A DNA stretch of 35,049 nucleotides from Methylococcales bacterium (GTDB lineage Bacteria > Pseudomonadota > Gammaproteobacteria > Methylococcales > Methylomonadaceae): the NCBI GenBank assembly GCA_028713145.1, contig JAQTOT010000003.1, forward strand, positions 1-35,049, written 5' to 3'. The translations under genes were made by a program, and so were the position numbers. Below are positions 21,601 through 33,600 of the stretch, piece after piece. A model generated the notes under the pieces. It made no database searches. It was not told the origin of the DNA and saw only the letters and a program-made list of their open reading frames with translations. The number at the start of each line of letters is the position of its first letter. The stretch's first letter is position 1.

Positions 21601-24600
21601 TTGTCCCGATTTATTTTGGTCGCCTAAATTCACCACCGAGCCACGCGCCGAGGCATCGATTGCTGCGTAACGAGCTGATTTTGCATTGCTACTTGCAAGC
21701 TGCGTGAAACCTAATAAATTCGCGTTACTCGAGGTTTGTTTCAAGGTAAATTGCAAACCTTGACTGGTGAAAATAAAACGCCCATCAACTAAACGTGCGG
21801 TGACATCTTGCAATGTTGGCATTTGATACGTTGTACCAACACCAGTGCCTGACGTGATATTAAACACAGTGGCTTTTAATGCCGCGTTAATATCGTCCAT
21901 TAAATAGCCAATGCCTTTGTTATCCGTCGTGCTAGCTGCCGAAATCACAACGTTGCCTTCAACTACTTTTTCACCCAAGTTAATTTCGAGTAAGAGTGTA
22001 ACGTCTTGCGTCAAATGTCCGTCGGCAAACTGCGGGAAATCACTCGCTAACAATTCTTGCGTGTAAGCAGGTGCAAGCACGGACAAATTGCCTTCGGCAC
22101 TGACATTGATAACACTGTTGTCGCGCCACGTTTTTAAATGTGCATTACCGCCTAAAACAATCGCTTGATCTGCCCAAGGATTTTCAGTGGTATTCACAGC
22201 ACCCGTGACTTTGCCACCACGCACGGTAATTTCTGCGCCTGCTTGTAAATCACGACCTAAACGAATTTGTCGCCCAGATAAAATGCTAATTTTTGAATCG
22301 CCATCGGCTTGTTTAACGTAGCTACCAACGTATTTACCTTTTTCGTCATAACGGTCGAGAATTTCCCCGCCAGCAACCACTAAACCATTCACTTCCGCAT
22401 CGTCTTTTGCATAAAGATTGATGACACCGTTTGCATTTTTAGTTGAAAGATAAGTGCCGCCAAGTAGTTTCAAACCGACTAAATCCGAGCTATGCAATCC
22501 GCCGCTTAAATCAATCAATTGATTTGCTTTAACCATCGCGCCAATTTCAACCGATTTGCCTTCTTTGGTAATCGCTGTGCCGCCCATGTAAAGCTGACCG
22601 CCTGATTTGAAAATCACACTGGAATTTTCACCCGACCAGTTAATCGTTTGCGAAGTTAAAATTCCTTGTGCATCAAACGTTTGACGCATTGTGCCGCCAG
22701 CTAAAACCATGCCTGCAATTTGCACGTCACCAACCGCATCGAGCGTGACTTTGCCGCCGCTGTTATTTGAGGTAATCCCCGCAGCAGTTAAGCCGCCAAT
22801 GGTTGTGACTTTGACTGATAATTTGCCTGCACCGACCGCTTGCGTGGTTTTTAAATTCACACTTTTTGAAGCGATTAGCGCGTTATCCACAAAAATTTGC
22901 TCGCCTGCATTCACAAAAATTTGTGAATCGCCACCGCTTGCAAATGTGACACCCGACGCACCAATTTCACCGCCTGCTACAACGCGCCCTAAAACTCCAA
23001 CCGCTTTTGCGCCACTCAAGGTAATCGTTGAGCCTGTTTCTTTGGTATTTAGCGTTGCGGTGTCGTGCAAGAAAACGCTCGTGCCATCTTTGTTTGCGCC
23101 ATTCAAATTCGAACCATCAAGTGTCACACCGCCAAGCAATGAAATATCACCTGTGACATTTGCAGTGCCTTCCCAATAAACCCATTTATTGGATTGAATG
23201 GTTAAATCTGAACTTTTACCGAGCAAATTGATATTGCCTCGCACAATCGCATCGCGTTCATTGGCAACGACCAAATTCACATTGTCTTGCAAAGTGGTGA
23301 GCGTTCCTGTCAGTAAGAAACCAAAACCGCGTTGTCCAAGCAATTTATGCTGTGCTTGCAATTGAATTTCATCAAATACGCCGTCATTTTCTTTGTCATA
23401 CGCGAATAAAACATAAGTTTGCGTACCGTCAGAAACCACCCAACGATTCGATTTTGAAGGCACTGCGCTTGCTTGATAATCAACGCCTTGAACGAACGTG
23501 TTGCGAATTTCTTTATCGCCTGCGCCTGCTTTGAAATAAGTCGTGGACGAATAAGCGGTGTAACCGAGTTGCGTTAAGGCTTGTTGTTGCACGCCTGAAT
23601 TGAGGTCTTTAAAGCCTTTAAGCTCTGCGCCTTTTGGAATCAAAGTTTGCAACGTGCCATTTTTCACCGCCTCTTTAATTTGTTCAGGTGTAATTTTGGT
23701 AATCGCGTCACTTGCGGCTTGTTTTTGCACGGCAAACTGTTCAGGTGTCACGGTGTTGTCTAAATTAACTTCCGTCACTTTTAATTCATATTGTGGCGCG
23801 GGAATCGCTGACCAAGTGATGTCTTTGTTTTTATAATCCGTCCCTTCAACAAACGTGATAACGCGCTGTTTTGTAGCGGTTGCATCCGCTTTGAAATAGC
23901 TCACGCCGTTATATTGACGATAGCCGAGCTTATCGAGAACTTTTTGTTGTTGCTCGCTGGTTAATTGCGCGAATTTAGCATCTTTAGGCGGCGTGGTTTT
24001 TTCGCCCCAGTTAATGTCTTCAAATTTATAATCACGACCAATTTCTAAACTGGCAACTAATTGTGGTTTGCTTGCTGGCGCATCGGGGTTATAAAATAAA
24101 CTTTCTTTGACTTGTGCATAACCCAATTTTTCAGCAACCACTAAACGCTGATCGGGATTAAGTTCTTCAAAGGTTTTTGGTTTCACCGTTGAGGGGATTT
24201 CTTTACCGTCTTTGTCGAGCAACGCAGGTTTATCAGGCGCACGCACACCACCTAAATTAAGAGCGTCAAAACTGAGCGTATTTGCGTCGTTGAAACCAAA
24301 AACAAGCTGTTTGCCCACAGGTGCGCTGGCTTTGTAAAAACTCACGCCGTCTTCTTTTACGTCATAAACGTTGTAACCCAATGCCCGTGCAACGATTTTT
24401 TGTTGCTCAGGTGTGAGACTTGCAAAACTTGCATCTTTGCTAGGTGCAGCCGTTCCCCAGTAAATATCAGCGTTGTTGTAATCAAACACGTCGCCTTGTT
24501 TGAAATTATCAACGAGTTTTTTACCCGCAGGCGCGTTGAAATTAAGATATTTTCCTGTCGCATCATCAAAAACATAACCCAAGTTTTTAGCCACAACCGC

Positions 24601-27600
24601 TTTTTGCTCCACGCTCAAACTGTCAAACGTTGCACTTGCCGCAGGCGCATTTGTGCCTGTCCAATCAATCAGCGCGTTGCTGTAATCAGCAGATTCACCT
24701 TGTTTGAATGAAGTCATCAAGCGTTTATCTGCGCTCGCATTCGCGTTGAAAAAGACGACATCTGGATTTTTCACATAGCCCAAACGTTGCGCGGTTGCGG
24801 CTTTTTGCGCGTCTGAAGACGTATCAATTTTGATTTCTGCAACAAAACGATTTTCGCCCGTTATCGACGCATTGAAATAACCGCCATTAGCAAAAGTTTT
24901 GTAACCTAAATCGCTAGCAATTTTTTGACTCACTTCTGGGCTGAGTTGATAGAACGGGATAAATTGCGCCGATGAAACCACCGACACGTTGCTGCCTAAA
25001 ACGATTTGGTTATCGACAAAAACTTGTTTCAACGCATCGTTTAATTTGCCGCTGTTTAAATTTGAAAAATAAGTGCCGTCAAAATTTGTGACGCGAGTAA
25101 TCACGGTTCCTGAAAGGCTGTCGAAATACTCAGCGGTTTTTGCATCGTCTTTACTGCCGCCGCCTTTAATTTCCATCCCACCTGCGGCGGTGACTGAACC
25201 TGCAAGAAGCAATTCACCTGTGGCATCAATAATCAGTTTGGTATTTTTGCCTGTTTGCACCGCTTTTGCCGTAACACCATTGCTTTCATAAACAAATTTT
25301 GCCCCTGCAACGACCGCTGAACCTGAATTCAAATGCAAATAATCCGCTGCATTCATGGTGATTGTTGCGTTGTCATCAAACACTTCAACGCTGCCGCCTT
25401 CAAGCAACGTTAAACCCGTCCCCGCTTTAAGCGAAATCGCGGCATTTTGATTTCTGGCAAAAATTGCCCCAGCGGCAAAAATACCTGCTGACGTATTGAT
25501 ATTGAGTTTTGCAGCGGCATTTTTGGTGTAAATCGTCGAGCCTTGGTCAGTACGCAAACTCATAAAATCTTTGCCATTACCAACAAGCGTGTTTTCACCG
25601 TTGGTTTTTGTGACCGAAATATCAAGCGCGTCTTCGCCAATCATCCAGCCGCTCACGACAAGTTGTTCTTCTAAATCGATTTTGAGCTTGTTGGCTGTTA
25701 ATCCCGAATCAGGCGAACCCATTGGCGCATTGTGATTTTGCCGAGCAACCGACATCAAGCGTCCGCTAAAAGTCGCGGTTTTGGATGATTGAAAATCGCC
25801 CATCACGCTGAAGTATTGGGCGTAAAAATTCGCATCGTCATTGAGTTTGGCATTGAAATTAAACGACCCCACCGCTTTATCTTCCACGTCGCCAATCATC
25901 ATGACAACGCCTGCTGAGTTATGTCCGATATTGATTTCTTTGAAACCTGTTTTGAGCGCAGCTAAATCACGCATGCTGAGTTCTAAATTGCCCGTGTTGC
26001 CTTGAATGGAATAATCACGCCCAAATGTTGATTGCGCCGCGCTTCCAATACGGTAATTTTGCGTTTTAGTCATCGATTTCAACGTTAAAACGCCCGAACC
26101 AATCACAGTATTTTCACCCGAAGCAAAATCAACATCATCAGCAATAATGGTTATTGGTTTTGCTGAAACTTCGTTGCTTAATACGCCGCTTTCAACGGTA
26201 AATAAGGCTTCGCTGGCTTTGAGTTGAATATCGATTTTGCCTACAAAAGTGAACAGTCCGCCGTTTGCCCGATTACCGTTTAAAACCGTTAAGCTGTCTT
26301 TTTCAACGACAACAATGTCAGCCAAATCCGCTACACCTGTATTCACAACCGTTAAGCGTTCAACTTCGGTATTTAAGGCGCCATCAATGCCTTTGGCTGC
26401 GATATTTAGATGCCCTTGCGGCATGGTGAAAATCGCATTTTTCACATCTGCAACGCCTGCCGCATCAAGTGTTAAACCTGTCGCACCCCACGTTTGACCT
26501 TTGCCAAGTAATTGCGTGCGTTTGGCTTTATCAGTCACTCTAATGTCTTCGAGCGTGTTATCAAATTCGACGATTAACGCGCCACCTTTCACATTTAGCG
26601 AGCGTTCACCGAGCGTTAAATTTGAACCTGTTGAATCAAGTGGATCGATAATTAACGTATCGATTCCGCCTTTGCCCGTAATTTTTAAGAACCCGCTAAG
26701 ACCTGACAAAATGGTGTCATTACCAGCACCACCGTCAATGGTGTTAATGCCTGCATCGACGCGAATCGTATCGTTGCCACCACCCGCAAGAATGTTGTTA
26801 TTGCCTGCGCCCATGTCGATAATTTCGTCGCCATCGCCACCGATAAACTTATCGTCGCCGTCATCACCATAGAAATAAATGCCGTTACCAAAACCGCCGA
26901 TTAGCTGATCATTCCCGCCGCCAGCGTGAATAATACTGCCGCTTGCAGCGTTGCCAATAATGAATACGTCGTTACCGTCGCCGCCTTTAAAGTCGAGTTC
27001 TTGAGTGACGTTTTTATCAAGGTAAATTTTATCGTTGCCTGAACCACCGTCAGCCACAATGCGTTTTACACCGCTATATTTTTGATTTACGCCAAGCGAT
27101 TCCACGCTTAAAACGCCTGATGTATCTTCAGTAATGTTGTAGGTTTCGTGAATGATGTCTTTGTATAAATCACCACGGTATTTGGTGCCACGTTCTCCCA
27201 TATTGAGGTAAAGCACGTCGCCAACTTGTGTTGCAATAACAGGTGGTGCGCCCCAGCTCCAAGCGTAACTGCCTGAAACGGAAATGCCTGCAACGGTGAC
27301 GCTCGCTTGCAAATAAGCACTTGCTGCTGTGAGACGGATTTCAGCTGTGAAACCAGCAAGCGTGGTGTTAATTTCAAAAAAGCCTAAATCTAAATGTACA
27401 TCGAGCGATCCCCACACTTTTGCCGCAAGTAAAGTATTACTAATAGTCATCTCAAAACCTGCATTGAGAACCAGAATACCCATGTCGATATTTAATTCTG
27501 CTTTACCTGTTAAAGAGAAATTACCGTCTGAGCGAATGTAGCCGCTAATATCAACGTTTAGCACGTTAAAGAAATTGAGGCTGGCTTTATCAATGCGTAA

Positions 27601-30600
27601 CTCAAGGACGCTGTTAATCAAGCTAATGCCACCTTTGAATTCAACATCAAAAGCGAGAATTTTCAATTTACCGTCAAGATCAAGTTTGAAATTGACACCT
27701 GCGGCAACGCCTGCATACGAATGTGATGAACTGGTGTTAATTTGCAGCGATGCACCTGCACGAATTCCAATCACATCAATACCAAAATTCACGTTAAACG
27801 CTAAATTCAAGGCAAATACCGCCCCTTCATTAGTGTTTAAAATCGCAAGTTGTCCTTTTGCTGAGGCGACTTCACCAAAACCAATTAAACTCAAACTCAT
27901 ATCAACCGAAGCTTCTAAGCCTTCATTGCTAATAACAAGTTCAATATTGCCTTTAAGACTAAATAAATCTTCAACGAGCGGCTGATAAATAATCGCAGCC
28001 CCTGCAATTTTGAACGTTTGCGCCGCTAAATCGACACGAATTAAATCAACTTTGCTACCGTCGCCGTTACTGTCATTGACATCAAATGCCGCGACTTGCT
28101 GTACGCTGCTGGTGGTATTAAATTGCAACAAGAAACTGCCACGAATCGCATAAGCGGCGGTACTCATCAGCTTTTCAGAATTATCGGCTTTACCAACACT
28201 TAAACTGCCATACACTCCGCCTGTTGTAATGCCTAGCGTGCCGACGACAGAAATCGAGTTGAGAATAGGCGATTGCAATTGTGCGGCAACAACAAGCTCT
28301 GCGCCTTCATTGCTAAATAACACACTGAATTCACCGTTTAACGCTAAAACTTGCCCACCTAAAATGTTGATTTTTCCTTTGCCGTAAAGCGAAACGTAAA
28401 AATCCGTAGGCTTCGTCATGCCTGGTGGAATAGCTGAGATGGTGATGGTTTTGTAATTTAATTTATCGAGGAATTTTTCAGGTACTTTATAAACGAAATC
28501 TACGCCTAACGTGTTAATCGTTAAACCAAATTCGACTTTGACTTCTAAAAGTGAACCTAAATCTAAACCGCTATCGAGTTTTGCGGTCATAGCAATGCCG
28601 CCTGCACGAATCGCAAGCAAGCCCACCGCGTGCGAACTGAAAATTCCGCCACCTAGTGTTGCCGTTGCATCAGCAAAAACGGTTAAGCCTTTATCATCAA
28701 CCGTAAAATCGAACACACCTTCGAGCTTGGCGACACCTGTAATTTCAATCGTTGCTTCACCCGAAACTGCAATCAAGATATTTTTATAATCCAGAACAAT
28801 TGGATTTGTCGCGTCACCCGTTTCGACGGCATAACCCGCTTTCATCACAGGATTTTCTTTCGTACCTGCGTTGTAAGTGGATTTTGAAAAATCCACGACA
28901 GTGGTAATTTTGCTAGAAAGGTTCAAATCTAAATTTAAATCTTTGGCATCCAATGTCACCGCAGGCACGCCGACTAAACCAGCCGTGTTGATACTCGCTT
29001 TAATCGCGGTATAAACCGCAATTTTGCTAGGATCCAAATTGATTTCGGTCATAAAAACCGCACCTAAATCTAAATCTTTAACGGCAATCCCAACCGCTGA
29101 CGTATTCACAGAATCTTGTTCGTTAATTCTGCCGTCGCCGTTGCTATCGTGAAAATAACCGCCAACACCGACAAACGCATTTGCATTGCTAATTCCTAGC
29201 GCAAGCGAAGTCACTTTGTGTTTTGAACCGTCGGTTAACGTGACTTCTTCACTGCCACGTTTGGTAAATGCCGCTGACGCGCTCAGTTGCACTAACCCTG
29301 CAATGTTCATTTCCGCATAGCCGACTTTGGCTTGAATAATTTCGTCGCTAAAATCCATGTTGATAACGTTTGCGCCACCTGCACCAACGTCTAAACCTTT
29401 TGCCCCGTAGGTTTTAATGAAATCAACATGCGGCATTTCGAGTAACAAGGTCGCCGCTTTTAAAGGACCTGGCAAAATTCCGATGTCTGAAGTATTGATA
29501 CGAATCGCAACATCTTCAGCCTTCATTTTTATATCAATACCATCTAAGCCGACCAAGCTGGCCTTTTTCACATCCGCTTTTACCGCGACATATTTCAAAC
29601 CCACCGCGTTTAAGGCTTTATTTACCGTATCACCAATGACATCACCTGATGTTTTTTGCGACGGTGTCATAATCATCACGGCAAAATCGACATCTTCAAT
29701 AGCTAAGCCGATTGCGCCTTTGTTTATCGTATCTTTTGCATCAATAACGCCATCTTTGTTTGAATCAGGTTTGTAATTGCCGCCGACACCTGCAAAGCCA
29801 AATAAGTTTGCTCCCGCAATGCTCATCGTGCTGACTTTGTGTTTAAGCGTTGTTGAAACGCCAAGCATTTTGGCAATTTCAATAATTTTCTCGCCACCTG
29901 CTAAACCAACAGCTTGCTCAGCTAGCGTTGTGACCGCCCCCATGCTAGCCTCAATTTCTTGTCCTGTTCCCATTGAGAACGCAAACGAACCGTGCAAGAA
30001 CATAAAATCAGCCACTTCAATATCAGCTAGCCCCACGGAAATTTCAAAAATCTGTCCGCGTTTTCCGTCGTTATTGAACGTGAAATCTTCATTTTTTGTT
30101 GTCAAGGAATCAAGCAAACCACCTTTTGCAGGCACACCTAAACCGCCTGGAATGGTGAACGGATTGGCTTTGTAATCAATGACCCAACCTTCGCTGTTTT
30201 CGGTGTTCACATTTACCGACACATCGTGCAAGCTGAATTTGAATAAATCACTGCCTAAAAATTCTGCTGCTCCTGCGTTGGCTTGCAATGTGACCCAAAC
30301 ATTGCTCGGTTTTAACATATCGACAAATACGCCTAAACCAAAATCAACATCCTCTAAATTGACCCCAATTGCGTTTTCTGTGCCGCCATTTAGCCCCGCA
30401 AAAACACTCAAATTTTGTTTGCTTAACGATAAAACGCCAACTTGTGCTTGCTTGGTTTCATTGCCTTTTGCAAGCGTTACCGTGTCGAATTTTTGGGTGA
30501 AACTGAACAAGTCTTTCTTTTTGTAAAAACCAAAAATATCTAAATCAAACATCCCGTCGAGCGAAATAAAATTCGTCGGCATTGAGGGTAAATTCACGTC

Positions 30601-33600
30601 CAATTTTGGCAAATCAAGATTTGGTAAGCTCAATTTTGGCAACGCAATTTCTGACAAATCAATCGATGGTAATTTCATCGACGGTAAATCAATTGATGGC
30701 AATTTCACCGCTTTCAAATCGATTTTTGAAAAATCCAAACCTGACAAATCGAGTGACGGTAATTTAATGGTTGGCAATTTAATGTTAGGTAATTTCAGCC
30801 CTTTCAAATCCAAACCTGGAATTTTTAACGCTGACAAATTCAGCGTTGGCAAATCAATTGAAGGCAAATCAATTGTTAAACCTAATTCTGGCAAGCTAAT
30901 CGACGGTAATTTAAGCGAAGGTAATTTCACCGCCGACAAATCGACTGACCCAAAATCAATCCCTGACAAATCAATATCAGGCAATTTCACCGACGGCAAA
31001 TCAATCGATGGCATTTTTAATGCCGACAAATCAAATGCGGGGAAATCAATCGATGGCATCGAAATCGAAGGTAAATCAATTGATGGTAATTTCACCGCTT
31101 TCAAATCGAGCGAACCTAAATTGATTTTCGACAAATCCAGTGACGGCAAATCAATCGATGGCAACGAAATTGACGGTAATTTAATTCCCGATAAATTGAG
31201 GCTAAATGAACCCAAACTAAGCGAATTCAATATCGATAAATCAAGCGTTGGCAAATCGATTTCAGGCAAATCAATTGACGGTAATTCAACTGACGATAAC
31301 CCAAACGACGACAAATCAAGCCAGCCTAATTGAATCGACGGTAATTTTAATGACGGTAATTTAACCGCTTTCAAATCCACTTTGCCTAAATCAATCCCTG
31401 ACAAATCAAGCGACGGTAATTGAATCGATGGCAAATCAAATTTGGGTAATTTAATTCCGCTTAAATCAATTGTCGGCAGTGTAATTGTTGGCAATGCAAG
31501 CGATGGCAACGTAATGTCTTTTAAGCCTAATTCAGGAATATCAAACGTTGGCAACGTGATTGTTGGTAACGATACCGAAGGTAATTTAATCGCTTTTAAA
31601 TTCAGTTTTCCTAAATCGATACCTGATAAATCTAATTCTGGCAACGCAATGGAAGGCAATTTAATTGACGGTAATTGAATGGCTTTTAGATTCAATTTAC
31701 TTAAATCAATGCCTGACAAATCCACCGTTGGCAACACAATGTCTGGCAAATCAATTGACGGTAAATCAAGCGACAAATCGCCCAATTTAATGGCTGGTAA
31801 TTTCACCGACGGTAATTTAATCGCAGGTAATTTCACTGCTTTTAAATCGATTTTGCCAAAATCGATGCCTGACAAATCAAGCGGTGGCAAGTTAATTTCA
31901 GGCAAATCAATGGTTGGTAATTTGAGCGAAGGCAACTTGATTTTCGACAAATCAATTGCAGGCAAGGCAATCACAGGCAAATCAATTGACGGTAAATCAA
32001 TCGATGGCATTTCAAAATCGGGTAACTTCATGCCCGACAAATCAAGTGCTGGTAAATCAAGCGACGGTAATTTCATCGACGGCAAATCAATCGATGGCAA
32101 CGTTACTTTTGGCAACGTCGTTTCTGGTACGTCTGGCAATGTAATATCAAATTTCGTTTTGAAATAATCGATAGTTAAATCTTTGAACCCCATGTTGAGA
32201 TTCAAATTTAAATCGACCGCTGAAATATCTAAACCATCGATACCGCTAAAACCAGCCTGCCCAATTTTCGATTTTAAGGTTGTCCATTGATGCGCGGGAT
32301 TGCCAATTTCTTTGATAAAGGCAAAACCAAAATCGACATTTTTCAAATTAAAACCAACGGATTTAATACCTGCAAACGCATCAACGCCTACACCACCAAA
32401 CATAATGACATTGGCGGCAACGTTTGAACCGTCACTTAAAAAGACTTGTTTTCTGGTTTTTTGGAAGGCGAAATCGCCTTTCAAACTGACAAAATCAAAT
32501 AAATTTACGTCTAAAAATCCCGAAACGTTAAACACTTCGCCTTTCATTTCATTAAACGTAAATTGATCAGCAGTGCCTTTAGCAATCGTCAAACCTTTTG
32601 CGCTGTAATCGATTGCCGCGCCATTTGACGCAGTATTCATTTGCAAGCGTACTTTTTCGGTTTTCACCGTCATGCCGTCGATGCCTTCAAATGCGACTTT
32701 ATTTGCGCTCGCATCGAGTGAAACCCAAAAATCTGTGCCATTGCTGACAAGTGCGACGTTTAAATCGACATCTTGCAAATCAAATCCTAAGCCTGAAATA
32801 CCCGCAAATAAACTCATGCCGTGTTTATTAAAGCCTAACGTTGTCACCATCACGTCTGCGCCGCTGTCTAAAACCAGCGTTTTAGTTGCCAGCTTGAACG
32901 AAATTTGTGCGCTGAAATCAATGAAATCAAAGGCTTTAAATTGCATCACGCCATCAAACGAAATGAAACTGCCTTCTGCACCATCCATGTTAAAGGTAAC
33001 TGTTTTATCGCTAGTATTTGAATCAATGACTAAATTTTGTTTTTTATAATCAACCACTAAACCGTCACGCGATTCTTTGTTGATTTCAATTTTCAAATCT
33101 TTGCCACCAACAAAAACATCGTCACTGCCTACAAAACCTGCGCTGCCAACTGTCGCGCTTAACGTTGTCCATTTGCGCGAAACATCGGTTTTATCGCTCA
33201 TGAATGCTAACGCTAAATCCACATTGGCTAATTCAAAACCGACTTTGTTGTCGCTACTTGCACCAAAACCTGCAAACGCATTGATATTAAACGCGCTCAT
33301 TGCCATGACATTTACATCAGCTTTGCTACCGTCTGAAAGCGTGACTTGTTTTTCAGTTTTCTTAAAACCGAAATCCCCTTCCAATTTCACAAAATCAAAC
33401 AAATTGAATTTGAGATTTCCTGCCACTTCAAACGCATTCGGAGCAAGGTCTAAAACAATGCTGTCTGAGCCGCCGATGTTGAAATTATTTTTGCTGTAAT
33501 CAATTGATGATTTATCGCTTGCCGCCATATTTAGCGCAATGTGCATCGCCTTTGCCGAAGCAGTAATTCCTTCTACGCCATCAAATGACACGGACTGAGA

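Noticed and set aside
30575-32150. Regular short DNA repeats resembling a CRISPR or satellite array
   Set aside because: Period is 15 nt with no unique spacers, and it is fully explained by in-frame coding of pentads.
30767-32167. + strand ORFs with striking 'GKSIDGKSIDGNFTADKS' repeats
   Set aside because: The periodicity is the antisense reading of the 15-nt LPSID array; the minus strand carries the continuous giant frame on both sides.
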